Of a stretch of DNA of 64,000 nt, positions 44,365-53,454 are shown piece by piece (within the stretch, counting starts at the first letter, position 1; every line of letters starts with the position of its first letter). The notes under the pieces are model-generated. The model was given only the letters and a program-made list of their open reading frames with translations. It had not been told where the DNA came from and searched no databases. Source of the DNA: Pseudomonas sp. CFBP13508 (GTDB lineage: Bacteria; Pseudomonadota; Gammaproteobacteria; Pseudomonadales; Pseudomonadaceae). The translations under genes were made by a program, and so were the position numbers. The DNA is taken from contig NZ_QFZZ01000009.1 in the NCBI RefSeq assembly GCF_005233515.1, positions 1 to 64,000 of the forward strand, read 5' to 3'.

Positions 44365-44751
44365 GTGGGACGCATTACCGCTGCTGTATGGCCTCTACTT
44401 TCCATCTTCGCTTTCTCCGCCAGTGCAATTGCTGCACAGGACGATTACTACGCGGCCTACTCTATCGTGAGTGTTGATGGCGACATGCCGATCCGCACCG
44501 TGATAGTGAAGCGGGTCAGTCAGGATTTCGTTTCCTATCGCGGCTTTCAATTCGATTGCACCAATCAGGCGCTGAGTCAGAGCGGATTCTATAACGCCCC
44601 TGATCTGGCTCTTGGCGAATTGGCCAAGGCTACGCCTTCGTCAGGCAACTACACATTCATGACTGACCGCGCCCGCGCTAAAGCTTGTGACATCGAGAGC
44701 TCGCAAACTCTAGGTGGACTGAATCAGCCGCAGCCTCAAGGACCTTCCTGA
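44365..44751 (+). CDS. Small secreted protein, hypothetical
   Basis: 128 residues from GTG 44365 with AAGGAAG upstream. Signal peptide GRITAAVWPLLSIFAFSASA then IAAQ. The mature part has Cys in FDCTNQALS and AKACDIES. No family recognised. The ORF extends further 5' but the upstream part (many AT codons, Pro/Gly/Asn-rich) looks non-coding. Confidence 0.65.
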   Translation: MGRITAAVWPLLSIFAFSASAIAAQDDYYAAYSIVSVDGDMPIRTVIVKRVSQDFVSYRGFQFDCTNQALSQSGFYNAPDLALGELAKATPSSGNYTFMTDRARAKACDIESSQTLGGLNQPQPQGPS

Positions 44752-44814
44752 ATCTGCTCGCAAATCCACCCCGGCGTGACATGAATCAGCACAGTTTGCT
44801 CGAGTGACTGCCCG

Positions 44815-44849
44815 GAATGGCTGATCAGGCCCAATCTGATCAGCCATTC
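44815..44849. other. Perfect 14-bp inverted repeat hairpin
   Basis: GAATGGCTGATCAG, seven-base loop, CTGATCAGCCATTC. No T-run. Located 64 bases beyond the small secreted protein gene in a 405-bp gap to the tRNA-Val gene (44752-45156). The gap otherwise holds a coding-like tail and the tRNA terminator. Confidence 0.6.
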
Positions 44850-44863
44850 GCCAAAATCAACAG

Positions 44864-44932
44864 CCAGACGAAACCGGAGCCATCGCCATTTTCCGCGCCA
44901 TGGGCTTCGCCAAGTACGCCGCCGCTATCTAA
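44864..44932 (+). pseudogene. Coding-like gene remnant
   Basis: A short frame closed by TAA 44930 reads DETGAIAIFRAMGFAKYAAA with codons rich in GCC and a natural-looking C-terminus. No start codon fits, and a TGA lies just upstream. It resembles the last 20 residues of a lost gene. Family not identified; chance is possible. Confidence 0.3.
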
Positions 44933-45096
44933 GCCCCACCCCACCGAACCGATCAAATTATCATCTCAGCCAGTCGACCTTCTGACGACGTATGAAGGGC
45001 TGTTCCATGCCGTTTGCTGCAAATGAAAAAGGAACGCACTGAGCGGAAGATGTGTTCGGTGGTCGCCTGCTTGAAGTTTGCCCAAACATCAGACAA

Positions 45097-45127
45097 CAAA
45101 AAAGGGCCCACCTTTCGGTGAGCCCTT
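45097..45127 (-). terminator. Terminator after tRNA-Val
   Basis: Minus strand: AAGGGCTCACC, GAAA loop, GGTGGGCCCTT, then TTTT. One mismatch in the stem. Confidence 0.85.
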
Positions 45128-45156
45128 CCAGACCGCCCAGCAGAGCGGATTTTGTT

Positions 45157-45233
45157 TGGTAGGCGCGATTGGACTCGAACCAACGACCCCCACCATGTCA
45201 AGGTGGTGCTCTAACCAACTGAGCTACGTGCCT
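45157..45233 (-). tRNA. tRNA-Val (anticodon GAC)
   Basis: 77 nt with encoded CCA. Acceptor AGGCACG pairs with CGCGCCT. Anticodon stem CCACC/GGTGG around TTGACAT gives GAC. T-loop GTTCGAGTC intact. Confidence 0.95.
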
Positions 45234-45416
45234 GCTGTGAGGCGGCATTCTACGGAATTCCGGAGGGGTGTCAACACCTTTTTTTCACCTAACCCTATGA
45301 ATATGCAAAATATTTAATTTCGCCTCAGCGACGAAGATTTTCCGGTGGCTGGCGGAGGTTTTTCAACTCGGGTAGGATCGACGCACTCGTAAAATATATT
45401 AAACAGAGGCAGCAGG

Positions 45417-46700
45417 ATGGCGAACACCCAATACCCAGAGTCTTATTACGCTGCGTCGGCCAATGCCGTACCACCACGCCCTGTGCTGCAGGATGATGTG
45501 GAGACGGACGTCTGTGTGATCGGCGCCGGGTATACCGGGCTGTCGTCCGCCCTGTTTCTGTTGGAGAACGGTTTTCGCGTAACCGTGCTGGAAGCGGCGA
45601 AAGTCGGTTTCGGCGCTTCGGGGCGAAACGGTGGACAGATCGTCAATAGCTACAGCCGTGACATTGATGTCATCGAACGCACCGTCGGCCCCAAGCAAGC
45701 GCAATTGCTCGGTGAAATGGCCTTTGAAGGCGGCCGGATCATTCGCGAGCGCGTGGCCAGATACAACATCCAGTGCGACCTGAAAGACGGCGGTGTATTC
45801 GCCGCCCTTTCCGCCAGACAAATGGGTCACCTGGAATCGCAAAAGCGCCTGTGGGAACGCTTCGGCCACACCCAGCTGGAATTGATGGATCAACGCCGCA
45901 TCCGTGAAGTGGTGGGTTGCGATCAATACGTCGGTGGCATGCTCGATATGAGCGGCGGCCACATCCATCCGCTGAACCTGGCGCTCGGTGAAGCGGCGGC
46001 AGTCGAGTCTCTCGGCGGCACCATCTATGAGCAATCACCTGCCGTGCGCATCGAGCGCGGCGCCAGTCCGGTGGTGCATACGCCGCAGGGCAAGGTCAGG
46101 GCCAGGTTCATCATCGTCGCCGGCAACGCCTACCTCGGCAATCTGGTGCCGGAACTGGCGGCCAAATCGATGCCGTGCGGTACGCAGGTGATCACCACCG
46201 AGCCGCTGGGCGATGAGCTGGCAAAGGCGCTGTTGCCGCAGGATTATTGCGTGGAGGACTGCAACTATCTCCTCGACTACTATCGCCTGACCGCCGACAA
46301 GCGTTTGATCTTCGGTGGCGGCGTGGTTTACGGCGCTCGCGATCCGGCGAACATCGAAGCGATCATTCGCCCCAAGATGCTCAAGGCGTTCCCGCAACTC
46401 AAGAATGTGAAGATCGACTACGCCTGGACCGGCAACTTCCTGCTGACCCTGTCGCGCTTGCCGCAAGTCGGTCGCCTGGGCGACAACATCTATTACTCGC
46501 AGGGTTGTAGCGGTCACGGCGTCACCTACACGCACCTGGCGGGCAAGGTCCTCGCCGAAGCGTTGCGCGGTCAGGCCGAGCGTTTTGATGCCTTTGCCGA
46601 CCTGCCGCACTACCCGTTCCCCGGCGGGCAGTTGCTGCGCACACCGTTTGCCGCGCTGGGCGCCTGGTATTACGGGTTGCGGGATAAGTACGGCCTATAA
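45417..46700 (+). CDS. FAD-dependent amine oxidoreductase, PuuB/OrdL-like
   Basis: 427 residues. FAD-binding Rossmann motif VCVIGAGYTGLSSALFLLEN near residue 33, then GFGASGRNGGQIVNSYSRD, the flavin-contacting region of gamma-glutamylputrescine oxidase (PuuB) and related D-amino-acid oxidases. C-terminal YYSQGCSGHGVTYTHLAGKV binds the flavin. It is probably involved in polyamine or amine catabolism, but no puuA-type gene lies nearby, so the substrate is not fixed. Followed by a REPIN. Confidence 0.85.
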   Translation: MANTQYPESYYAASANAVPPRPVLQDDVETDVCVIGAGYTGLSSALFLLENGFRVTVLEAAKVGFGASGRNGGQIVNSYSRDIDVIERTVGPKQAQLLGEMAFEGGRIIRERVARYNIQCDLKDGGVFAALSARQMGHLESQKRLWERFGHTQLELMDQRRIREVVGCDQYVGGMLDMSGGHIHPLNLALGEAAAVESLGGTIYEQSPAVRIERGASPVVHTPQGKVRARFIIVAGNAYLGNLVPELAAKSMPCGTQVITTEPLGDELAKALLPQDYCVEDCNYLLDYYRLTADKRLIFGGGVVYGARDPANIEAIIRPKMLKAFPQLKNVKIDYAWTGNFLLTLSRLPQVGRLGDNIYYSQGCSGHGVTYTHLAGKVLAEALRGQAERFDAFADLPHYPFPGGQLLRTPFAALGAWYYGLRDKYGL

Positions 46701-46707
46701 ACACCAT

Positions 46708-46808
46708 TGTGGCGAGGGGATTTATCCCCGTCGGGGGTGCGCAGCGCCCCTCTCTTGAGCAGGAGGGGACTGCTGCGCAGTCCAACGGGGATAAATCCCC
46801 TCGCCACA
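46708..46808. repeat. REPIN of a second REP family
   Basis: TGTGGCGAGGGGATTTATCC at 46708 and the inverse ending CCCTCGCCACA at 46808, with an inner GGAGGGG/CCCCTC arm. Sits 8 bases after the PuuB-like gene and may serve as its transcript end. Confidence 0.85.
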
Positions 46809-46830
46809 GTAGATTCAGCAAGGCTTTGGA

Positions 46831-47802
46831 TCAGAGCTGATCCCGAGCGATCCCGCTGCGAATCCGCAGGATATCCGCCAGCACCGCCAGCGCAATTTCC
46901 GCCGGGGTCTTGCTGCCAAGGTTGAGGCCGATCGGCGCATGAATCCGCGCCAGCTCTGCCTCACTCAAGCCACCAATGCGGCGTAAGCGCTCGAAGCGTT
47001 TCTGCGACGTCTGCTGAGATCCCATCACACCGATGTAAAACGCCTCGGTGCGCACCGCTTCCATCATCGCCAGATCGTCGATGCGCGGATCATGGGTCAG
47101 CGCCACGACTGCTGTGTCGCGATGGCAGCCACCGTCGGCAATGAACACCGAAGGCAACTGCCGACGGACCTCCACGCCATTGAGCACCACACCTTCAAGC
47201 ACTTCATCACGCGGATCGCAGAGAATCACTTCGAAGCCAAGCCCTACAGCAAACTCGGCACAGGCCTGCGCCACACTGGAGTAGCCAGCGAGCAACAAAC
47301 GCTGTGCTGCACCAATACGGATGCGCACCCGATCAATCTCACGCTCGATCCGTGCACCCTGCTCGCGATCAGCCAACAGAACGCGCGCACCGCTGGCCAG
47401 ATCGACTTCGCGAAGCAGCCGACGTTGACCCAGCAGCGCTGATTCCAGTTCACGCAGATGCGCCTGCACCTCGCAGTCGGCGTCAAGTTTCTCCACCAAC
47501 ACATCGAGAATGCCGCCACAAGGCAGGCTGACCCGCGAGCGCGGATCATCGCCTTCGCCGTAACGCACGACGCTTACTGCTTCGAGAAATGCACCTTCGG
47601 CGACGCGCTGAAGAAAGTCCTCCTCGACGCAACCGCCCGACAGCGAACCGATCCACTGCCCGCCTTCGCTCACCGCGAGCAGCGAGCCCGGCGCGCGCGG
47701 TGCCGAACCGTAAGTGGCCAGCACCGTGCACAGCCAGATTTGCTGCCCGGCCACCGACCATTCCAGCGCCCGACGCACCACTTGCAGATCGAGATGCTGC
47801 AT
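46831..47802 (-). CDS. XdhC family molybdenum cofactor insertion protein
   Basis: 323 residues. The XdhC N-terminal segment (VLATYGSAPRAPGSLLAVSE and GSLSGGCVEEDFL) binds MoCo; the Rossmann C-terminal domain follows (YIGVMGSQQTSQKRFERL). XdhC proteins sulphurate and deliver the Mo cofactor to xanthine-oxidase-family enzymes. Starts 1 base after the cytochrome gene, so it is the last gene of the dehydrogenase operon and fits as its maturation factor. Confidence 0.9.
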   Translation of the reverse strand: MQHLDLQVVRRALEWSVAGQQIWLCTVLATYGSAPRAPGSLLAVSEGGQWIGSLSGGCVEEDFLQRVAEGAFLEAVSVVRYGEGDDPRSRVSLPCGGILDVLVEKLDADCEVQAHLRELESALLGQRRLLREVDLASGARVLLADREQGARIEREIDRVRIRIGAAQRLLLAGYSSVAQACAEFAVGLGFEVILCDPRDEVLEGVVLNGVEVRRQLPSVFIADGGCHRDTAVVALTHDPRIDDLAMMEAVRTEAFYIGVMGSQQTSQKRFERLRRIGGLSEAELARIHAPIGLNLGSKTPAEIALAVLADILRIRSGIARDQL

Positions 47803-47803
47803 A

Positions 47804-49039
47804 TCAGTGGGCCTTGTGCTCGACGCTCGGCGCGTCGGCTTGCAGCTTCTGCACTTCGCTCACCGCCAGTTCAGCGCCCTGCCCGCCCCAACCCTGACGC
47901 AAATAGTTGAGCAGATCGGTCAATTGCTCAGGACTGAGCTTTTCAGCAAAACCCGGCATCGGCTGCATGTGCTCGAACCCGGAAAACTTCTGTTCGCCGA
48001 TACCATCCTCGATCACTCGCAACAGGTTGCGCGGATCTTCCAGGCGCAACGTGGTGTTGCCACGCATGGCCACTGCGATGTGCGGTTTGCCTTCACCGCC
48101 AGCCGCGTGACAACCGGCGCAGACGTTCAGGTATTCCTGACGGCCGCGCTGAGCACTCGGGCTGAGCTTGCCGAGCGGCACCTCGACGAGCTCTTTGGCT
48201 GGCGGCGGTTGCTCGCCGAGCAGGAATGTCGCCATTGCCGCCAGATCCGTATCGCTCAGCCCCTGAGTGCTGTTGTGAAACACCGGGAACATCTCGTTGA
48301 ACATCGTCCCTTGCGCGCTCATGCCGTGCTTGAGAAACGTGCTCAGATCCTGCTGATTCCAGCCGCGCGCGGCCAGGTCGGTGGCCAGCAGGCTTGGCGC
48401 CAGATAACCGTTGAGGATGCCGCCGGTCATGCGCTTGTCCATTTGCATCGCGCCGGGCAGGCCGCGTGGCGTATGGCATTCGCCGCAGTGACCGAGAACG
48501 TCGACCATGTACTGGCCGCGCTTCCACGCCGCACTTTTGCCTTCCGCCGATTCAAGCTTGACGTCTTTGCCGTAGAGCATGTTCCAGCCAGTCAGGCCCA
48601 GACGCACATTGAACGGAAAGCTCAGGCTGGTCACCGGCGCGGCGCGTTCGATCGGCTCGATGGTTTTCAGATACGCGTGAATCGCATCGGAATCGGCGCG
48701 CGGCATCAGGTGATAAGAGGTGTACGGCATCGCTGGATACAGATTCGCACCGTCGCGCCGCTTGCCTTCGGTCAGCGCAGCGAAGAACTCGTCATCGCTG
48801 TACAGACCGATGCCGTGCTCTTTGCTCGGGGTGATGTTGGTGCCGTAGATCGTGCCGAATGGCGAGACGATCGGCAGGCCGCCGGCATAGGGCGCGCCAC
48901 CCGGTGCGGTGTGGCAGGCCATGCAGTCAGCGGCGCGGGCGAGGTATTCGCCGCGCTTGATCTGATCGTCGGCGTGGGCCGCCATGAGCGGCGCAGCCAG
49001 TCCGACCGCGAGGGCCAAGCGGGTCAGTAAACGCTTCAT
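47804..49039 (-). CDS. Three-haem cytochrome c subunit
   Basis: 411 residues from ATG 49039. A signal peptide (RLALAVGLAAPLMAAHADD) directs it to the periplasm. Three haem sites CMACH, CGECH and CAGCH are spaced as in membrane-bound alcohol and aldehyde dehydrogenase cytochromes. Axial Met candidates follow (PAMPYTSYHL, QPMPGFAEKL). It likely takes electrons from the 2Fe-2S subunit. Confidence 0.93.
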   Translation of the reverse strand: MKRLLTRLALAVGLAAPLMAAHADDQIKRGEYLARAADCMACHTAPGGAPYAGGLPIVSPFGTIYGTNITPSKEHGIGLYSDDEFFAALTEGKRRDGANLYPAMPYTSYHLMPRADSDAIHAYLKTIEPIERAAPVTSLSFPFNVRLGLTGWNMLYGKDVKLESAEGKSAAWKRGQYMVDVLGHCGECHTPRGLPGAMQMDKRMTGGILNGYLAPSLLATDLAARGWNQQDLSTFLKHGMSAQGTMFNEMFPVFHNSTQGLSDTDLAAMATFLLGEQPPPAKELVEVPLGKLSPSAQRGRQEYLNVCAGCHAAGGEGKPHIAVAMRGNTTLRLEDPRNLLRVIEDGIGEQKFSGFEHMQPMPGFAEKLSPEQLTDLLNYLRQGWGGQGAELAVSEVQKLQADAPSVEHKAH

Positions 49040-49041
49040 GC

Positions 49042-49581
49042 TCAACCCTCCTTGACCAGACCAAGATCGGTCAGCACGTTGCGCGTGGCGTTGTAATAAC
49101 GCACGTAACCGGTGCAGCGGCAGACGTGATGGCCGAGGCTGTCCTCGATCACCTGTTCCAGCTGACTTTTGACGATCGGCTGGCGCTGCAGCTTCTCGAC
49201 CAACACCGTCGCGGCGTTGACGAAGCCTGGCGCGCAATAGCTGCACTGGAAGGCGAACTCGTCGACAAAGCGCTGCTGGATCGGATTGAGCTCGGTGACC
49301 TGACCCTGCTCGTCGCGAGTGGCGTGGCCTTCGATGGTGCGGACTTTCTTGCCCTCGAAGTAGTGCGCGCCGGTGATGCAGGTGCGCACTTCTTCGCTGG
49401 TACCGTCTGGGTTATCGACGATCACCACGCAGGCGTGGCAGATCCCCTGACCGCAGCCCAGCCGCGAGCCGGTGAGGTTTTTGTATTCGTGCAGGTAGTC
49501 GATCATCGGCAGGTCATCAGGGATGTCCACCGGGCCGACGGATTGACCATTGAGGGTCAGTTGAAGCGGACGGTTAGCCAT
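49042..49581 (-). CDS. 2Fe-2S subunit of molybdenum dehydrogenase
   Basis: 179 residues from ATG 49581; 2 bases precede the cytochrome gene. Cluster I ligands are in GCGQGICHACVV and TCITGAH; cluster II in QCSYCAPGFV and HHVCRCTGYVRYY. No Tat signal, so it is exported together with the Mo subunit as a complex (hitchhiker). Overlaps the Mo subunit gene by 8 bases. Confidence 0.94.
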   Translation of the reverse strand: MANRPLQLTLNGQSVGPVDIPDDLPMIDYLHEYKNLTGSRLGCGQGICHACVVIVDNPDGTSEEVRTCITGAHYFEGKKVRTIEGHATRDEQGQVTELNPIQQRFVDEFAFQCSYCAPGFVNAATVLVEKLQRQPIVKSQLEQVIEDSLGHHVCRCTGYVRYYNATRNVLTDLGLVKEG

Positions 49582-52405
49582 TGAGGGCCTCCTTGATGCG
49601 CGCAGCGGTGATAGGCAAGTCACGAACACGTTTACCAATGGCGTGCGCCACGGCGTTACCGATGGCACCGACAATCGGGATCATCACCACTTCGGCGATG
49701 CCCTTGGACGGATCGCTCGGCGACAGCGGCGGCAGGATCTCCGCGGTCTGCTTCCACACCGCAACGTGACGCGCCATCGGCAGGCGGTAACGGTTGAAGT
49801 TCCAGTCACCCTCCCCCGGCCCGCCTTCGTACAACGGCATTTCTTCCATCAGCGCATGGCCAATGCCCATGGCGATACCGCCTTCAAGCTGACCCTTGAC
49901 CAACTCTTCAACCAGCACGCGACCGCACTCGATCCACGAATGGTGATTGAGCACCTGGACTTCCGCCGAGCCTTTATTGACCTTCAACTCGACCAGCGTC
50001 GCGACCGGGCTGTAATAGGTCACGGCAGCGTTGTTCAACTGCACTACCGGGTAGTTGACGTTCTGCCGATCGAGCAGGTGGAAACCGGCGCTGTTCATCT
50101 GCGCTTTCTTCGCTTGCGGCGCGCCATCGCCGTATTTCACCGCCAGACCGTCGAGCGGCAGGCGCTCGCGCACGCCGTCGATGCTGTATTCAGCCTCGGC
50201 CCAGCTCCAGCGGTTGAAACCGTGCACCGTGGCGCCTGTAACCAGACCGCGCTCGTGGGCGCGCTTGGCCAGCTCTTCGAAACTCAGCGGCTGCATGCCG
50301 TTGGCGGTCAGCTTGCCGTCGATCCAATGCGCATCTTCGCGGCGCACCACGTAAGGGTTGGCCTGACCGCCATACGGACCCTGACGCCAGATCTCCAGTG
50401 CCGCCGGCCACAAGCCGTGGTTGAACAGCACACGTGCCGCTTCCCGGGTTGCATGGCTGAAGTAATAGGCGGAGTTGGTCGCCGAGGACGCCGACGCCAG
50501 CTTGCCGACCCAGCGCGGATTGCGCAGCAGATTGTCCTGCTCGGCCTGGCTCATGATGTAAGGGTTGCCGCTGGTGATCAGCTGCATTTCCTGCCATTCG
50601 GTTTCGCCGGTCTTCACCTCATGCGCGGGGCTGCCGAGGAAATCGGCGACGACCAGGGCTTGCGAGGTGGACATGCCGGTACCGATTTCGATGCCGATGT
50701 GGCGCAGGGTGATGCGCCCGTCAGCGGTGAATTCGATGCTGGCCATCGGCGCTTCGGAGCCGGTGCCGAAGTCTTTCTGGCAGATGGCGAAACCGACGCC
50801 GTACCAGTTATCCGGGTCTGCCGCTTCACGTTGTTGCTTGATCGCGTCGCGGTTTTTCCAGACTTCGTGCACCGAGGCCTTGTCGAGAATTTCGTGCAGG
50901 CGCAGTGCACCGGCCGGGACTGCGCCCTGGGTGTTTTTCATGCCGGAACGCAGGGCATTCCTGCGGCGCAAGTCGATAGCGTCGACACCCAGGCGATTGG
51001 CGATCTCATCGACCATCATTTCGGTGGCCGCCATGCTTTGCAGGGTGCCATAACCGCGCATCGAACCCGCCTCGACCGCGCGCGAGTGATACGCGGTGAC
51101 TTGCAGGTCGTTCTGCGGCATGTAGTAGATCGACTGCGCAGCCGTGGCGCCAACCGCCGCCACCGATGGGCTGTAGTTGACCCGACCGCCGCCGTCGACG
51201 CTCATTTCTGCACGGAAAATCTTGAAGGTGTAGTCGTTCTTGTCCACGGCCAACTGGTAGCGGATGTCGAACGGGTGACGCTTGATGCCGCTCTGGAATT
51301 GCTCATAGCGGTCGTTGGCCAGACGCACCGGCACACCGGCGCCGTACAGCGCGGCCAGGGCTGCGTAGTAGACGAAAATGTTGTGGTCTTTGGAGCCATA
51401 CCCGACGGTGTAGCCAGGGTGCATGTTCAGGTTGGCCAGGCCGAAACGCGACGGCCCGATCATCTTCGCGGTCTCGGTCGCGACTTCCAGCGGGCATTGC
51501 GTCGCCACGACGAAATGCAGGGTTTTGGTTTTCGGGTCGTACCAGCCGTTGCCGTTGTCCGGCTCGAGGGCGGCCGGTTCGATCGACGGCGTCTTGTAGC
51601 GCTCATCGAACACCAGCCAGTTGTCTGGCGGCGTGTCGATTTCCTGCTTCATGCGGTCGGCGTAGAACAGGCCGCGCTCGGTGAGGTTGCCATGAAGGTT
51701 CGGCGATGCATTCCACACTGGACGGCGGTTCTTCAGCATCGGAAACAGGATCGAATCCTTGAGGCTGGCGAATTCGTCTTCGTCCGCCGAAGTCGCGCCG
51801 CCGACTCGCACGTAGCGGAAGCTGCCGTAGGGGTCGCCTTCGTAGAACGGCACTTTGGCGCCGTAACGAATCGCTTTGTCATGGAATTTGAGTTGATTCT
51901 TGGCCTGACGGAAACGCTCGAAGTCGTTCCAGATCAGGATCGCCACCGGATGACCGATGAACATCGGCACTTTGCCTTCTGGCAGCAATGGATCAGGCGC
52001 GTGCTCTTCGGGGAAGTGGATACCGTCCTTGTCCAGGTCGGCAGCGGTAACGATGCGGTCCGGCTGCAGATCAGCGCCGAGCCACGCCAGGTCGTAGCCT
52101 GCGTAGATGCGGTCGGCCTTGATGGTTTTCAGCAGCATGGCGTGGCCTTGTTGTTCAGGCCAGCCGGGCATGTCCTTGGCGCGGATGTCGCGGGCAAACA
52201 CTTTGCTGCCGCAGACCTTGGACAGAGCATCGTTGCGTTGCCGCGCCTTGCCGTTATTGCCGAGCCATTTCTCGGACGGCACGGTGACGCTGTTTTCCAT
52301 CAAGGCAGCCAGCGCCTGACTGCTGAGCGGCGTAAGCGTAACGCTCACACCCGCCACCAGCCCGCCCTGGAGGAACGAGCGCCGGGATATTTCACGGTTG
52401 GACAT
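49574..52405 (-). CDS. Tat-exported molybdopterin subunit, XDH family
   Basis: 943 residues. Twin-arginine signal NREISRRSFLQGGLVAGVSV. Large xanthine-oxidase-family subunit with substrate and MoCo domains; the catalytic Glu region GIAMGIGHALMEEMPLYEGG is intact. Resembles isoquinoline 1-oxidoreductase and related three-subunit periplasmic dehydrogenases. The substrate, an aldehyde or N-heterocycle, is not resolved. First gene of the operon; a palindrome lies in its leader. Confidence 0.92.
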   Translation of the reverse strand: MSNREISRRSFLQGGLVAGVSVTLTPLSSQALAALMENSVTVPSEKWLGNNGKARQRNDALSKVCGSKVFARDIRAKDMPGWPEQQGHAMLLKTIKADRIYAGYDLAWLGADLQPDRIVTAADLDKDGIHFPEEHAPDPLLPEGKVPMFIGHPVAILIWNDFERFRQAKNQLKFHDKAIRYGAKVPFYEGDPYGSFRYVRVGGATSADEDEFASLKDSILFPMLKNRRPVWNASPNLHGNLTERGLFYADRMKQEIDTPPDNWLVFDERYKTPSIEPAALEPDNGNGWYDPKTKTLHFVVATQCPLEVATETAKMIGPSRFGLANLNMHPGYTVGYGSKDHNIFVYYAALAALYGAGVPVRLANDRYEQFQSGIKRHPFDIRYQLAVDKNDYTFKIFRAEMSVDGGGRVNYSPSVAAVGATAAQSIYYMPQNDLQVTAYHSRAVEAGSMRGYGTLQSMAATEMMVDEIANRLGVDAIDLRRRNALRSGMKNTQGAVPAGALRLHEILDKASVHEVWKNRDAIKQQREAADPDNWYGVGFAICQKDFGTGSEAPMASIEFTADGRITLRHIGIEIGTGMSTSQALVVADFLGSPAHEVKTGETEWQEMQLITSGNPYIMSQAEQDNLLRNPRWVGKLASASSATNSAYYFSHATREAARVLFNHGLWPAALEIWRQGPYGGQANPYVVRREDAHWIDGKLTANGMQPLSFEELAKRAHERGLVTGATVHGFNRWSWAEAEYSIDGVRERLPLDGLAVKYGDGAPQAKKAQMNSAGFHLLDRQNVNYPVVQLNNAAVTYYSPVATLVELKVNKGSAEVQVLNHHSWIECGRVLVEELVKGQLEGGIAMGIGHALMEEMPLYEGGPGEGDWNFNRYRLPMARHVAVWKQTAEILPPLSPSDPSKGIAEVVMIPIVGAIGNAVAHAIGKRVRDLPITAARIKEALNG

Positions 52406-52637
52406 GGATCATCCTCTGGGCGGTTATAGGTCCGCCCTTGTGGTTATCTACTGGGGATCTCGAGTCGTGCAGAAGCTCTTTCTGGCGAAGCAAAGAGCTG
52501 TATTGACAGTGCAAAGCTGACCGAAAGGTTAACTTTAAAGGTTTCTGCGCCCACAGCAAACAACCAGTTACAAAAACCTGACTAAATAATCAAAAAATCA
52601 ATGCGACGTGGCACCGCACGCGTCTTGAAGGCTTTCT
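52406..52637. other. Upstream region of the dehydrogenase operon
   Basis: 232 bases. AGCTCTTT (52474-52481) and AAAGAGCT (52492-52499) form a perfect 8-bp inverted repeat, 70-95 bases before the Mo subunit start on the minus strand; a possible operator or leader hairpin. No clear sigma-70 promoter. Confidence 0.45.
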
Positions 52638-52731
52638 TGTAGGAGCTGTCGAGTAAAACGAGGCTGCGATCTTTTGATCTGGATTTTTTAAGAGCAGGAT
52701 CAAAAGTTCGCAGCGTACCGCAGCTCCTACA
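52638..52731. repeat. REPIN of a third REP family
   Basis: TGTAGGAGCTG at the left and CAGCTCCTACA at the right enclose a GCTGCGATCTTTTGATC/GATCAAAAGTTCGCAGC pair. A type common in P. fluorescens intergenic space. With 52406-52637 and the tRNA terminator it fills the 475-bp gap to the tRNA-Asp gene. Confidence 0.85.
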
Positions 52732-52778
52732 GGGGATTTGTGCAGGAGTTCGAGAGGGGAATAGCCAAATTTCAGACA

Positions 52779-52810
52779 CAAAAAACCCCGGCCTTTCGAC
52801 CAGGGTCTTT
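52779..52810 (-). terminator. Terminator after the tRNA cluster
   Basis: Minus strand: CCCTGGTC, GAAA, GGCCGGGG then TTTTTT. Imperfect stem but strong T-run. Confidence 0.75.
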
Positions 52811-52880
52811 GCTATCGATCCGACTCAGCCGATGGCTGGTTTCGGCGCTTCAAGGCGTTCAGTGGTCCTTGAAACAGATA

Positions 52881-52957
52881 TGGCGCAGCGGACGGGACTC
52901 GAACCCGCGACCCCCGGCGTGACAGGCCGGTATTCTAACCGACTGAACTACCGCTGC
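52881..52957 (-). tRNA. tRNA-Asp (anticodon GTC), copy 1
   Basis: 77 nt with CCA. Acceptor GCAGCGG, anticodon stem CCGGC/GCCGG around CTGTCAC, anticodon GTC. Identical to the copy at 53051-53127. Confidence 0.96.
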
Positions 52958-53050
52958 GTATCGCTTTGAGCTTGCGCTCAAGTAACTCGTTTTGATTGCC
53001 GGCTTCGGTGCCTGGCAATCGCGAATCAGATGAATCTGATTCGTAAAATA

Positions 53051-53127
53051 TGGCGCAGCGGACGGGACTCGAACCCGCGACCCCCGGCGTGACAGGCCGG
53101 TATTCTAACCGACTGAACTACCGCTGC
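53051..53127 (-). tRNA. tRNA-Asp (anticodon GTC), copy 2
   Basis: Identical tRNA body to copy 1. The 93-bp spacer between them holds no gene. Probably one transcript with the tRNA-Val upstream. Confidence 0.96.
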
Positions 53128-53182
53128 GCGTCGGTGCAGGCACTTTCAGCCTACTCTCTTGCTTGCGCAAGCTTCTCGGGAG

Positions 53183-53258
53183 TGGTGGGTGATGACGGGA
53201 TCGAACCGCCGACATTCTGCTTGTAAGGCAGACGCTCTCCCAGCTGAGCTAATCACCC
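53183..53258 (-). tRNA. tRNA-Val (anticodon TAC)
   Basis: 76 nt with CCA. Acceptor GGGTGAT/ATCACCC, anticodon stem TCTGC/GCAGA around CTTACAA gives TAC. First of three tRNAs in the minus-strand transcript. Confidence 0.95.
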
Positions 53259-53340
53259 GTTTGCATCTCCGAGGCCGCGAAATTTACGCAGGTGGCGCAG
53301 CTAAGTCAATAGCAGGATTGGAGTTTTTTTCAAAAAGGGG

Positions 53341-53374
53341 TTCAAGCTTCAAGCTTCAAGCTTCAAGCTTCAAG
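53341..53374. repeat. TTCAAGC heptamer tandem repeat
   Basis: Almost five copies of TTCAAGC. An imperfect inverted partner, TTGAAGCTTGCAGCTTGCAG, lies at 53421-53440, so the two could pair in a transcript of the SDR gene. Confidence 0.85.
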
Positions 53375-53454
53375 AAAAGGATGATCACCTAAAACAGGCA
53401 CACCAGCGTCTTGCTTTAACTTGAAGCTTGCAGCTTGCAGCTCGAAGCTGCCTT

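Noticed and set aside
44817..45026. 69-codon plus-strand frame
   Set aside because: Starts in the arm of the hairpin, has low-complexity Pro/Ser sequence and no ribosome site.
49643..52429. 928-residue plus-strand open frame
   Set aside because: It is antisense to the intact Mo subunit gene, which has motifs and a Tat signal; a GC-skew shadow.
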